DNA from: Stygiobacter sp. RIFOXYC2_FULL_38_25
Lineage (GTDB): Bacteria; Bacteroidota; Ignavibacteria; Ignavibacteriales; Melioribacteraceae
DNA length: 64,000 bases
Assembly: GCA_001803165.1 (NCBI GenBank)
Contig: MHAZ01000020.1
Span: forward strand, 24,065-88,064
Direction of reading: 5' to 3'
The notes beneath the pieces were generated by a model. The model saw only the letters and a list, made by a program, of their open reading frames with translations. It ran no database searches and was not told the DNA's origin. The position numbers were made by a program, and so were the translations under genes. Positions 1 to 8,477 of the stretch are shown piece by piece; within the stretch, counting starts at the first letter, position 1, and every line of letters begins with the position of its first letter.

Positions 1-948
1 TAATTTGTTTTCCTGTGTTAAATCATAATTCAACTTTACATAGCCGAGATAACGTTTAGTGAAATCATTTTGGCGGTAGCTGTCGTTATCAAATTTTTTG
101 ATAGAGAAAGTGTAACCAAGATTCTCGTATGAGTTAGAGTGAGTTAACTCAGCGCCGAAGAACTGTCTGTATGAGCCGCTCCAATCCCAAACATCGTAAG
201 ATGGCTTATCATATGCGCCAAAGTAACTCCTAAAATTTGTGATTGGTTTCTTTACAGAGCCTTTCGTGATGATATTTATTACTCCGCCAATTGCAGTTGA
301 ACCGTAAAGCGAACTCGCCGGACCCTTAATGATTTCGACGCGTTCAATATCTGCAACTGGAATCATTTCCCAAACAATATCGCCATTATCGCCGGAGTAC
401 ATTGGCAAGCCATTAAGAGCTACCAAAACTCTGGCGCCCGCTCCTTTGCTGTATCCGCTTGAGCCGCGAATGCTTACTTGTTCAAGATTCATTTGAATGC
501 CCGGAACGTAGCGGAGTAGATCATCAAAAGTGAGGTGATTTTTTTTGCTGATTACTTCCGGCTGGAGTACTGCCGTACTAACTGTTAAATCTTGAACCCG
601 TTGCTCATACTTTCCCGCGCTTACAATAATCTGCTCGGTTTGAATTAATGCCTCAGTCAAAATAATAGTTATAGCTTTTGTTGATTCATTTATCAAAATA
701 TTGTTTAAAGTTTTCTTCTCATAACTGATTGCGGAAACCTGAACGTCATATGTTCCTCCCGGGATGTTTTGTATTTCAAAATTGCCGTTCTCATCTGCGG
801 AAGCACCGCGAGCCGTTCCGGCAATTAAAACACTTGCGCCAAAAACCGGTTGCCCTTTTTCATTTATTACTTTGCCTGTAAGTATTCCGGTTTGTGCGGT
901 TATATAAACAAGAGGGAATAAAAACATTATTAGAAAAATCTTTTTCAT
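1..948 (-). CDS. TonB-dependent receptor, N-terminal part (3' end outside window)
   Basis: Read on the minus strand from an ATG at 948, the frame stays open for 316 codons to the window edge. It begins with a signal peptide (MKKIFLIMFLFPLVYITAQ). A carboxypeptidase-like regulatory domain follows (about residues 22-105, TGKVINEKGQPVFGASVLI), then a TonB plug domain (about 115-230) with LTFDDLLRYVPGIQMN and RVEIIKGPASSLYGSTAIGG, and the first barrel strands. This is the usual architecture of outer-membrane receptors importing a large substrate with TonB energy. The substrate cannot be told from this part. A lipoprotein gene lies 85 bp upstream on the same strand and may be its partner. Truncated only by the window, with no sign of decay. 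Confidence 0.93.
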   Translation of the reverse strand, partial: MKKIFLIMFLFPLVYITAQTGILTGKVINEKGQPVFGASVLIAGTARGASADENGNFEIQNIPGGTYDVQVSAISYEKKTLNNILINESTKAITIILTEALIQTEQIIVSAGKYEQRVQDLTVSTAVLQPEVISKKNHLTFDDLLRYVPGIQMNLEQVSIRGSSGYSKGAGARVLVALNGLPMYSGDNGDIVWEMIPVADIERVEIIKGPASSLYGSTAIGGVINIITKGSVKKPITNFRSYFGAYDKPSYDVWDWSGSYRQFFGAELTHSNSYENLGYTFSIKKFDNDSYRQNDFTKRYLGYVKLNYDLTQENKL

Positions 949-1033
949 TACAATTCCTTATTCAATTGTATATGAATTATGATGCTGAAAATTCTAAATT
1001 CTCCATTCACAATTCTCAATTTTCCATTGCTCC

Positions 1034-1546
1034 TTACATCGGCGGTTGAGGCGGCGGATTCTGAAAATCAACAGTAATGTTTACATCTGTCGTAGTTTTG
1101 CCGGGATTTACAATCATCGTTTTGGGGTTTGCCTGGTTTCCGGATTCACAGTAAACGCCAACCACAGTCCAATCGGCACGGTTAAATGTAAGCACTGGAG
1201 TTTTAGATTGAGCAACTACAACATATTTGTAAGTACCCGGCGCAAATTTGAAAATTGTACTAAACGGTTTTTCTAAAGAGTTGTAAGTGAATTCTTTCGT
1301 CCCGTAAGGAATCGAATCAACAACAAAACTTAAGTTAGGTAGAAAAAAATCACCAACGGATTTTATTTCTTCCTTGAAGACAACAACGTGAGTTCTTTTT
1401 ATTCCCTCCGGCCACTGACCTTCAAAAGTTACCTTACCGCTAAAAGCACTCGGTCCAACAACTTCGAGCGGTTCAATTCCTTTATCGCAAGAAATCATTA
1501 AAACTGTTAAACCGAGAACTGAAATAAGAGCCAATAGCTTACGCAT
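1034..1546 (-). CDS. Lipoprotein of unknown function upstream of the TonB receptor
   Basis: 170 residues from an ATG at 1546, preceded by AAAGGATAG as ribosome-binding site. The frame is open further upstream to 1597, but the hydrophobic stretch MRKLLALISVLGLTVLMISC followed by DKG begins at this ATG and forms a lipobox with the lipidated Cys at residue 20. The body is beta-rich, with FSGKVTFEGQWPEG near the start, and ends in a proline-rich NPPPQPPM. No family is recognised. It is co-oriented with and 85 bp from the TonB-dependent receptor, so a surface lipoprotein/receptor pair is a fair guess but unproven. Confidence 0.8.
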   Translation of the reverse strand: MRKLLALISVLGLTVLMISCDKGIEPLEVVGPSAFSGKVTFEGQWPEGIKRTHVVVFKEEIKSVGDFFLPNLSFVVDSIPYGTKEFTYNSLEKPFSTIFKFAPGTYKYVVVAQSKTPVLTFNRADWTVVGVYCESGNQANPKTMIVNPGKTTTDVNITVDFQNPPPQPPM

Positions 1547-1685
1547 AAAACTATCCTTTGCTTGCACGTCTAAAATATAATAGAACTTGAGCTTCAATCA
1601 TAAAAAAATCTAATGTGTGAAAATGGAATATTAATTAAGTAGATTTTATTTGTCTTAATTCGCATACTTGCTAAAAGATTAACCA

Positions 1686-4600
1686 GTGAAGCAAAAATTA
1701 ATTATTTACATACTTCTAATTGCCGGGCTATGTTTCGCCGGCAAAAACTTAGCGCAAGAAGATTACCGCTTTAGCCATGTAAGGATTGAAGAGGGACTTT
1801 CGCAAAGTTCTATTCACTGTATTCTTCAAGACAAAATTGGCTTCCTTTGGTTTGGAACTGCTAACGGGCTAAACCGTTACGATGGTTACTCCTTTAGAAT
1901 TTTTTCTAACGATCCTTCAGATTCAACAACAATTTCCGACAATGGAATTTTATCAATCTACGAAGATTCGAAAGGTTATATATGGATTGGAACTGTTGAG
2001 GGAAATTTAAACCGCTACGATAGGCGAAGCGGAGTTTTTAAGCGGTATAATATTACAGCAAGTTTAACCGCTAATGGAGATGCTGAAGAAAACTTTTTTG
2101 ATTTCCCTTTACCGCTTTCAAGAAACAACGACCGCTCCATCACATCAATTGCCGAAGACAAAAACGGCAATATTTGGTTTGGTACATGGGGCAAGGGTCT
2201 TGTTAAGTTAAATCCGGTAAATGATAAAATAGAACATTTTCATTATCAGAAAGAGAAGCCAAATTCATTTCATTCAAACCGGATTAAAACAATTTTAGTT
2301 GATGCTAAAGGCAATATTTGGGTTGGTACGCTTGGCAGCGGGCTGTTTCGCTTCAATTCAGATAATGGCGGGCTAACAAACTATTTCTTTGATGAAAACA
2401 ATACTTTCAGCATCGGCAGCAATAATGTTACGGCTCTCGCCAACGATAGCTTTGGTAATTTATGGATTGGAACATTTGGCGGCGGAATAAATATGCTTTC
2501 CGTTCAAGAGCAAAGTATTAACTCTACAAAAGCAAAATTTTTCAGATATAATACCAACCCGCAACAGTCAAATTCATTTACGAAAGAAATAATAACTTCG
2601 TTGTTTCAAGATACTAATGGCAGACTCTGGATTGGCTCTCTCGGCGGCGGGCTCTATCAATTGGATTTCCGTACCAACAGATTTTTGAATTTCAAAAACG
2701 ATCCGGATGACGAAAGCTCTCTTTCCAAAAATGAAGTTATATCTATATTTCAAGACCGCTCCGGCAATCTCTGGGTTGGAACTCATTTGGGAAGAGGATT
2801 AAATAAACTTGAACATAGAACAGAAAAATTTGAACACGTTTCTAAAAATACATTTCGTAAAGCCGGTCTTAATGATGAGGTTGTTTGGTCTTTATCTGCC
2901 GATAATGAAGAACGTGTTTGGATTGGGACTTTTAAGGGTGGCTTAAATCTTTGGGACAGAAGGAAAAAAAAGTTCAGTTATTTCAAAGCTCAACCGGGGT
3001 CTCTTAGCGATAATCATATTCGTTCTATAAAAGATGATGGTAAAGGAAATCTTCTAATTGGCACTTACTCGGGCGGGTTGAATGTTTTTAATAAACAGGC
3101 TAAAACCGCACGCACGTATAAGAATATTGCGGGTGATCAAACTTCTCTTGGCGCAAATCAAGTTCAGTCTATCTTGATTGATAGAGATGGCAATTACTGG
3201 ATTGGAACGTTTGGCGGCGGACTAAACAAGGTTGGTAAAGAGAACGTTGTTAAAGGTGATATAAAATTTGAGAGATACACTTTTAACAGTAACGATCCTT
3301 TCAGCATTAGCGATAACCGCGTTTACACTATTTATGAAGACTCAGACGGTGTTTTATGGATTGGAACATTTGGCGGCGGCTTAAACAAGTTTGATAAAAC
3401 CACCGGACATTTTATTTCCTATAAAAATTTACCGGGCGATAGATCCAGTTTGAGCGACAACCGTGTAATGGCTATTCACGAAGATGGTTCAAAAAATCTT
3501 TGGATTGGAACATACGGCGGCGGCTTAAATCTTTTTGATAAGAAGAAGGAAACGTTTCAGCGGTTTAATGATAAAACGAGATTAAAAAGTTCTGTTGTGT
3601 ATGGAATTCTTGAGGATAACTTTAAGCAGCTTTGGATGAGTACGGACAATGGACTTTTTAAGCTGGACATTCCGACAAAGCAGTTTACACAATATGACCA
3701 GAATGACGGATTGCAAAATCTTGAGTTTAGCGGCGGCGCTTACTGTAAATCTGAAAAAGGAGAAATGTTCTTTGGTGGAATTGCCGGGTTCAATTACTTT
3801 TTCCCCGACAGTGTTATAGATAACGCTTATGTACCACCAGTGGCAATAAGCTCCATAAGAATTTTTGATGAACCGATGCGGGAAGACCGCGATACAATAA
3901 CATTATCCTACGAGCAAAATTTTTTCTCATTTGAATTTGCTGCTTTAGATTACACAAACTCCAGCGACAACCAATACGCGTTTATGCTTGAAGGCTTTGA
4001 TAAACAATGGCGCTTTGTTGATTCACGCAGACGAATTGCCAACTATACTAACCTTTCTCCCGGCGAATATGTTTTTAGCGTTATTGGTTCTAACAACGAT
4101 GGTGTTTGGAACTACGAAGGCAAAAATGTTTATATAATAATTTTGCCTCCATTCTGGAAACGCTGGTGGTTTATTCTATTAACCATATCTCTTGCGGTTG
4201 TAATCATTTACTATATAGTTGCTGCGCGTTACAGAAGTTTACTCGCTATAGAAAGGCTAAAGAGTAAACTATCTGCGGATTTGCATGATAATGTTGGAAG
4301 CGGTTTAACTGAAATTTCCATTCTAAGCGAGTTAACCGCGCACGATGTTCAAAATTTAACTGGAAGTGTCTCTCACAATTTATCTGCGATTAGTGAAAAG
4401 GCAAGACAGCTAATAGACAGTATGAGTGATATTGTCTGGATGGTAAATCCCCAGCGAGATTCTTTCTATGATTTGATTGTTCGGCTAAAGGATACTTACA
4501 GCGATTTAATGATGGCTGCCGGCATTTCATACAAAACAGCAAATTTGGAAAAACTTAGCTCCGTAAAATTGCCGATGGAATACAAACAAAACCTATTTCT

Positions 4601-4886
4601 GATTTTTAAGGAAGCATTAAACAACGCGATAAAACACAGCAAATGCAAAAAGATATCCTTGGAAGCGGATATCACAAAAGATATTCTAACGCTCGCTCTA
4701 ATTGATGATGGAAATGGAATTGAGAATAGCCGGATTGATTCCGGTAATGGAATTAGGAATATGAAAGCGAGGGCGAAGACAATTGGCGGCAAGCTTGAAA
4801 TAGCAAGCAGTAGTGAAGGTACATCACTTAAGTTCAATGGTAAGCTTAATTCAACTATTAAACTGTCTTTTCTACCGTTTAAGTAA
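1686..4886 (+). CDS. Sensor histidine kinase with two-component-regulator beta-propeller (NarX/LytS-like kinase module)
   Basis: 1066 residues with a GTG start and a signal-like N-terminus. About thirteen propeller repeats of the type G-x-LWIGT-x-GGGLNxxD cover roughly residues 30-710. A Y_Y_Y immunoglobulin-like domain follows (about 740-815), then one membrane segment (about 826-845) and a HisKA_3 module with LHDNVGSG (His867). The HATPase has its N-box at NNAIKH near 978. The layout predicts a large periplasmic sensor driving a cytoplasmic kinase of the NarL-partner class. The gene for a LuxR-type regulator starts 57 bp downstream and is the obvious partner. Hybrid one-piece forms are common in Bacteroidota; here no receiver or AraC domain is fused. 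The ligand is unknown. No clear ribosome-binding site precedes the GTG. Confidence 0.93.
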   Translation: MKQKLIIYILLIAGLCFAGKNLAQEDYRFSHVRIEEGLSQSSIHCILQDKIGFLWFGTANGLNRYDGYSFRIFSNDPSDSTTISDNGILSIYEDSKGYIWIGTVEGNLNRYDRRSGVFKRYNITASLTANGDAEENFFDFPLPLSRNNDRSITSIAEDKNGNIWFGTWGKGLVKLNPVNDKIEHFHYQKEKPNSFHSNRIKTILVDAKGNIWVGTLGSGLFRFNSDNGGLTNYFFDENNTFSIGSNNVTALANDSFGNLWIGTFGGGINMLSVQEQSINSTKAKFFRYNTNPQQSNSFTKEIITSLFQDTNGRLWIGSLGGGLYQLDFRTNRFLNFKNDPDDESSLSKNEVISIFQDRSGNLWVGTHLGRGLNKLEHRTEKFEHVSKNTFRKAGLNDEVVWSLSADNEERVWIGTFKGGLNLWDRRKKKFSYFKAQPGSLSDNHIRSIKDDGKGNLLIGTYSGGLNVFNKQAKTARTYKNIAGDQTSLGANQVQSILIDRDGNYWIGTFGGGLNKVGKENVVKGDIKFERYTFNSNDPFSISDNRVYTIYEDSDGVLWIGTFGGGLNKFDKTTGHFISYKNLPGDRSSLSDNRVMAIHEDGSKNLWIGTYGGGLNLFDKKKETFQRFNDKTRLKSSVVYGILEDNFKQLWMSTDNGLFKLDIPTKQFTQYDQNDGLQNLEFSGGAYCKSEKGEMFFGGIAGFNYFFPDSVIDNAYVPPVAISSIRIFDEPMREDRDTITLSYEQNFFSFEFAALDYTNSSDNQYAFMLEGFDKQWRFVDSRRRIANYTNLSPGEYVFSVIGSNNDGVWNYEGKNVYIIILPPFWKRWWFILLTISLAVVIIYYIVAARYRSLLAIERLKSKLSADLHDNVGSGLTEISILSELTAHDVQNLTGSVSHNLSAISEKARQLIDSMSDIVWMVNPQRDSFYDLIVRLKDTYSDLMMAAGISYKTANLEKLSSVKLPMEYKQNLFLIFKEALNNAIKHSKCKKISLEADITKDILTLALIDDGNGIENSRIDSGNGIRNMKARAKTIGGKLEIASSSEGTSLKFNGKLNSTIKLSFLPFK

Positions 4887-4943
4887 AATAATTTTAGACC
4901 AGAGAAAAAAAGCATAACTTTACAATAAACAAATGATGATAGA

Positions 4944-5582
4944 ATGATCAAGGTTGTTATAACAGAAGATAATAACACAATCCGGGAAGGGTTGGCAGCA
5001 CTGATAAACGGAACCCCGGGTTACAGTTGTGTTGGCGCTTTTTCTGAATGTGAATCTTTCCTTGCGAAAATTCCAACTTTACCAGCCGATGTTGTTTTAA
5101 TGGATATTGGTCTGCCCGGAATGAGCGGAATAGATGGAATTGTGAAAGCTAAAAAGATGAGGCCGGAACTCAATATTCTTATGCTTACTGTTTACGAGGA
5201 TAGCCAGACAGTTTTCAAAGCGTTGTGTGCCGGAGCTTGCGGCTACCTTGTAAAGAAAACTCCTCCGGCAAGATTGCTGGATGCGATTAAAGATGCCAAC
5301 GATGGCGGCGCGCCAATGAGTTCCTTAATAGCGAGACAAGTTATAGATGTGTTTAAGCAGACTCAAGGTAAGCAGAACGAAGAAAAAGATACCGAGCTTT
5401 CTTCGCGTGAGAAAGAAGTCTTAACATCATTATCCGATGGAAATAATTATCAAGAAATTGCCGACAGGCTTTTTATAAGTGTTGATACTGTTCGTCACCA
5501 CATAAAAAATATATATAGAAAGCTCCACGTACACTCGCAATCCGAAGCAGTTGCAAAAGCAATTCGCAAGGGAATTATTTAA
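4944..5582 (+). CDS. Response regulator, NarL/LuxR family
   Basis: 212 residues. The receiver domain occupies about 1-120, with the phospho-acceptor in VLMDIGLPG (Asp54) and acidic residues TEDNN near the start. A LuxR/GerE-type helix-turn-helix follows (about 146-208, LSSREKEVLTSLSDGNNYQEIA and SVDTVRHHIKNIYRKL in separate blocks). This class pairs with HisKA_3 kinases, and the kinase gene immediately upstream is of that type, so the two most likely form one phosphorelay. Target promoters cannot be assigned; an imperfect palindrome at 5643-5670 just downstream is one candidate site. Confidence 0.94.
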   Translation: MIKVVITEDNNTIREGLAALINGTPGYSCVGAFSECESFLAKIPTLPADVVLMDIGLPGMSGIDGIVKAKKMRPELNILMLTVYEDSQTVFKALCAGACGYLVKKTPPARLLDAIKDANDGGAPMSSLIARQVIDVFKQTQGKQNEEKDTELSSREKEVLTSLSDGNNYQEIADRLFISVDTVRHHIKNIYRKLHVHSQSEAVAKAIRKGII

Positions 5583-5642
5583 CTCATCTGTAATACCACT
5601 ACATAATCATGTAGGTCAATCCCAAAATTTGCCTCCATTTCC

Positions 5643-5670
5643 GGAAAAACCACACACATGTGCGGTTTCC
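5643..5670. promoter_or_regulatory. Imperfect 28-bp palindrome upstream of a small gene
   Basis: The sequence starts GGAAAAACCACACACATG and ends TGTGCGGTTTCC; the two halves pair with one internal mismatch around a CACATGTG centre. It lies between the response regulator gene and the small protein gene at 5731, about 60 bp before its ATG. It could be a regulator binding site or the stem of a short leader hairpin. There is no following T-run, which argues against a terminator. Confidence 0.4.
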
Positions 5671-5730
5671 AAAAGAAATACCGTTGCGTATTTAGGAAAC
5701 AGAAAATCATCAACCATGAATGGAGGAAGA

Positions 5731-5979
5731 ATGGAAAGCGTATTAATTAACGAAAGAAATCCACTCGCTGATTTAATTAGCGATGAGATTTATGACCTTC
5801 TTTGCACAAGGGGTCTCATTGATGAAAAATCAGTTCGTGATTTTATCATCAGAAGAAAATTTAAGAATATGCGCTCGAAGAAAGTGAGTGCAAGCGACGC
5901 AATCGAAACACTCCGTAACGAATATCCATACCTTCAATTTGACACCATTCGCAAGATAGTTTATCAACCTAAAAATTAG
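5731..5979 (+). CDS. Small protein of unknown function (82 aa)
   Basis: The start is set at the ATG at 5731 because a strong GGAGGAAGA (5722-5730) sits right before it; the frame is open further upstream but only without such a site. The protein is charged and probably helical (residues 15-75 include CTRGLIDEKSVRDFIIRRKF and SASDAIETLRNEYPYL). It has no signal peptide or membrane segment. The pattern of alternating charged helices looks like a small cytosolic adaptor or DNA-binding protein, but no family is recognised. A rho-independent terminator follows at 6004-6040. Confidence 0.75.
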   Translation: MESVLINERNPLADLISDEIYDLLCTRGLIDEKSVRDFIIRRKFKNMRSKKVSASDAIETLRNEYPYLQFDTIRKIVYQPKN

Positions 5980-6003
5980 ACACAACCTCCTCAAAAGAAA
6001 AGT

Positions 6004-6040
6004 AATCCCGTCTGTTTGGTTAAAGGCGGGATTTTTTTTT
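6004..6040 (+). terminator. Rho-independent terminator after the 82-aa gene
   Basis: AATCCCGTC and GGCGGGATT pair as a 9-bp stem (one G-U) around a short loop, followed by a run of nine or ten T. It ends the transcription unit that includes the small gene at 5731. Confidence 0.88.
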
Positions 6041-6127
6041 GAATAGCGGAAACCAAATCTTCCTATTTTTGTCTAAGAAACAAAATTGATTTGGCTATTT
6101 ACCACCAACCAAATAAATGAGGCAGTT

Positions 6128-6835
6128 ATGAAACTACGTTATTTCCTATTAGTATTATTTGTTATTAGCCTTCCGCTTACGGCACAAGAGAAGCATGAAG
6201 TTAATTCAGAGGTAAAAGAACTTTCGGAATTTCACGATGTTGTTTATCAGATTTGGCACACAGCATGGCCGGAAAAAAATATCCAAATGCTAAAAGACCT
6301 TCTTCCGGATGTTGAGAAATCATACGCAAAAGTTAAAGACGCAAAATTGCCTGGAATTCTACGCGATAAGAAAGGCAAGTGGGATGAAGGATTAAAAAAA
6401 TTCAGTGCATCGGTTGCTGCTTATAAAGATGCTTCCGGTAAAGACAATGCACAAGCTTTATTAGACGCCGCTGAAAAAATGCATGCTGATTATGAAGGAT
6501 TGGTAAGAATAGTAAAGCCGGTGTTAAAAGAAGTTGATGCTTTTCATCAAGAACTTTATATGATGTACCATTATTACTCGCCTAATTTTGAAGTAGAGAA
6601 AATTAAAACATCAGCTACGGTTTTGAAGACCAAGATGGATGAAATGATGAGTGCGAAACTGACAAAGCGTTTAGAACCAAGACAAGAGAAATTCGATTTA
6701 GCGAGGAAAGAGTTAATGGACTCAGTTGTTAAATTGAATGAAGTTGTTGCAATGAGTAAAGATAAAAAAGCGATTACAGATGCAGTTGATGGAATGCATA
6801 CAAAATATGCTGAGTTAGAGAAAGTTTTTGATTGA
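6128..6835 (+). CDS. Secreted helical protein of unknown function
   Basis: 235 residues from the ATG at 6128, with GAGG five bases upstream; the 14 extra upstream codons lack a ribosome-binding site and would bury the signal peptide MKLRYFLLVLFVISLPLTAQ. The mature part is rich in Lys, Glu, Ala and Met, with long amphipathic helices and a repeated helical-hairpin feel: YQIWHTAWPEKNIQMLKDLL is matched later by YMMYHYYSPNFEVEKIKTSA. Two similar halves, about 30-130 and 135-230, are suggested. Histidine-rich faces (HDVVYQIWH, FHQELYMMYHYY) could bind metal or heme, but that is only a guess. Confidence 0.78.
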   Translation: MKLRYFLLVLFVISLPLTAQEKHEVNSEVKELSEFHDVVYQIWHTAWPEKNIQMLKDLLPDVEKSYAKVKDAKLPGILRDKKGKWDEGLKKFSASVAAYKDASGKDNAQALLDAAEKMHADYEGLVRIVKPVLKEVDAFHQELYMMYHYYSPNFEVEKIKTSATVLKTKMDEMMSAKLTKRLEPRQEKFDLARKELMDSVVKLNEVVAMSKDKKAITDAVDGMHTKYAELEKVFD

Positions 6836-6844
6836 TTTGATTAA

Positions 6845-6952
6845 GAGGCTGTCTCATAAGTAATTCTTCAAATAAATAATCTGCGAAAATCAGTTTAATC
6901 TGTGTTATCTGCGGGCTATTCTACGATTAAACATTACTTTTGAGACAGCCTC
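6845..6952. mobile_element. MITE-like inverted-repeat element (108 bp)
   Basis: A 20-bp terminal sequence, GAGGCTGTCTCATAAGTAAT at 6845-6864, is repeated inverted at 6933-6952 with one mismatch. The ends resemble insertion-sequence termini that start with GAGGCTGTCTCA. The 68 bp between them hold no reading frame but contain the phrase ATCTGTGTTATCTGCGG seen in dispersed spacer repeats. It lies between convergent genes, so it may also end transcription from both sides. No clear target duplication is visible. Confidence 0.6.
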
Positions 6953-6956
6953 AAAC

Positions 6957-7622
6957 TTAATTCTCACATTCCTCGTTTTCGCAACCGCAATGCTTCCCCG
7001 ATTTAACTTTTTCAAATGCTTCTTTTCCCTCATTAAAAGAAAAATAAGCAATAGCCAAAGCGCCAAGAGAATCTATTCCGCCGAAGCCGGTTATTTCGTA
7101 GCCAATGCTGGAAATTAGCAACGCGATTGAAAGATAGAGACAAGTCTTAGTGCAGTTTGCATCAGCAATTAATGCTGCGGAGTTTAACGCTCTTCCGGCA
7201 ATCAATTTGTATCTGATTAGCACTGACATCGTTACAATTGAAATCAGCGAAATAACAATTCCCCAGAAGGTTGTTTCCGGTTTCTGATTTGTAACAAGAT
7301 TGAAAATAGATGTAACAACCAAGCCGGCGGCGAGAATGTAAAATCCGGTTCCGGTAATTTTAAGTGCGGTTTTTTCAAACTCGTCTCTTCGTTCATCACC
7401 ATTTTGCTTAAGCCGCCTAAGCATGTGCCAAATGCCAATTCCGGAAAACACTTCCACAAAAGAATCAACGCCAAAGCCAAAAAGTGAAAGCGTTTCATCT
7501 TCATAACCGAATGCTACGGAAATTAATCCTTCGGCTATATTGTAGCAAATTGTAACAAGAGAAAGAATGTAAGCTAAGCGATACATTTTTTCTTCATGGT
7601 CAGAGGTAATCTGTTCTATCAA
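6957..7622 (-). CDS. Cation-diffusion-facilitator-like membrane protein
   Basis: 221 residues with about six hydrophobic segments. Two acidic membrane motifs sit where CDF transporters carry their metal site: GVDSFVE in the second segment and ALIADANCTK in the fifth. The protein stops shortly after the last segment, so it lacks the cytoplasmic C-terminal domain of classical zinc/iron exporters. It ends instead in a Cys/His-rich tail, KHCGCENEECEN, a likely metal ligand. The start is a TTG at 7622 with AAAGGA seven bases before it, directly after the stop of the upstream gene (13-bp gap), so the two are co-transcribed. An internal ATG at 7586 is the alternative. The metal is not known. Confidence 0.75.
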   Translation of the reverse strand: MIEQITSDHEEKMYRLAYILSLVTICYNIAEGLISVAFGYEDETLSLFGFGVDSFVEVFSGIGIWHMLRRLKQNGDERRDEFEKTALKITGTGFYILAAGLVVTSIFNLVTNQKPETTFWGIVISLISIVTMSVLIRYKLIAGRALNSAALIADANCTKTCLYLSIALLISSIGYEITGFGGIDSLGALAIAYFSFNEGKEAFEKVKSGKHCGCENEECEN

Positions 7623-7635
7623 AATAATCCTTTCT

Positions 7636-8055
7636 CTATAATGTGCTGTAGGATGGGGAAGTAAGTAGAGCGCCCAATCCTGTGGTGAATAAGTAAATAA
7701 GTAAAATTATATATAGTACTGTAAAAACAATTCCGATGATGATTAAGATTTTGATGATTCGAAAGTATTTGCCTTGTAATTCAAAGCCTTGCCTTAAAGC
7801 GGCAGCGTTATTTGTTGCCTTGTACATAGAAAACTGATCTGCCGCTTCGCGCATACGAAGACCAATAATGATTGTTGGAACACCGAAAAGCGCACCAATA
7901 ATTGTTAGACAGGTTATTACGCCATATATAATTGTAAACATGCCAACAAAACGCATATCGCCGGTCATCTTATCAAAAAGAAACTGAAACTGGCTTGGTG
8001 GTTTGATAGCCGGTGTAGATTCTGATTCAATGTTCAAATCGTCAAATTGTTCCAT
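7636..8055 (-). CDS. DUF5362-like small membrane protein
   Basis: 139 residues from the ATG at 8055 (GGAGA ten bases upstream; an upstream TTG in frame has no spacing for it). The order is a polar N-terminus, two hydrophobic stretches at about 38-68 (FTIIYGVITCLTIIGALFGV then PTIIIGL), an amphipathic segment MREAADQFSMYKATNNAAAL, and a C-terminal membrane segment (about 103-130). This matches the DUF5362 pattern. The function is unknown. It sits upstream of, and probably in one operon with, the CDF-like gene. Confidence 0.72.
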   Translation of the reverse strand: MEQFDDLNIESESTPAIKPPSQFQFLFDKMTGDMRFVGMFTIIYGVITCLTIIGALFGVPTIIIGLRMREAADQFSMYKATNNAAALRQGFELQGKYFRIIKILIIIGIVFTVLYIILLIYLFTTGLGALLTSPSYSTL

Positions 8056-8079
8056 ACACAATCTCCATTTGTTGATTTG

Positions 8080-8152
8080 TGGAACTGAAGGGATTCGAAC
8101 CCTCGGCCTATTCGTTGCGAACGAATCGCTCTCCCAACTGAGCTACAGTCCC
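8080..8152 (-). tRNA. tRNA-Ala (anticodon CGC)
   Basis: On the minus strand the cloverleaf is complete. The acceptor pairs GGGACTG with CAGTTCC, including the G3-U70 pair that marks alanine tRNAs. The D-arm is GCTC/GAGC. The anticodon stem ATTCG/CGAAT holds loop TTCGCAA. The variable loop has 5 nt, and the T-arm is GAGGG-TTCGAAT-CCCTT. The discriminator is A and CCA is not encoded. The anticodon CGC reads GCG. Confidence 0.95.
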
Positions 8153-8477
8153 AAATTGGAAAACCTTTAATTCTCAGTTACCAAATAACAAACTTTTATG
8201 AATCAATCAAGATGATTTAAAAATTAAACTTACTTATAAGACATAAATGACTTGCAAATTTCGGACTATTCTGCTTTAACAAGAGCATTAAACATATCAA
8301 AACCGGCATATATTACTTTGAGATGGTGTCTGATTAACCTAACTTTGCAACGTATTTATTTGTAAGGCTTCAGTATCTACATTTGTTTGCAATTCTTTAT
8401 GAGATATTCATTCATTTATCCACTGATCCGGAACATAATAAAATTTCAAAAAACCGATTTAAAAGGAAAATGAATTA
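8153..8477. other. Intergenic region upstream of the helicase; possible promoter
   Basis: 325 bp without a plausible gene. At 8359-8362 (TTTG) and 8378-8385 (TACATTTG) there is a weak match to the Bacteroidota-type promoter pattern TTTG...TAnnTTTG, which would give a leader of roughly 90 nt before the helicase. Otherwise nothing recognisable is seen. Confidence 0.35.

Noticed and set aside
4496..4978. 160-codon minus-strand frame over the end of the propeller kinase
   Set aside because: It covers the HATPase coding region and the regulator start in the opposite sense; hydrophobicity is a by-product of the sense frame.
5551..5730. N-terminal extension of the 82-aa small protein
   Set aside because: The strong GGAGGAAGA belongs to the ATG at 5731, and the extension overlaps the regulator gene and a palindrome.
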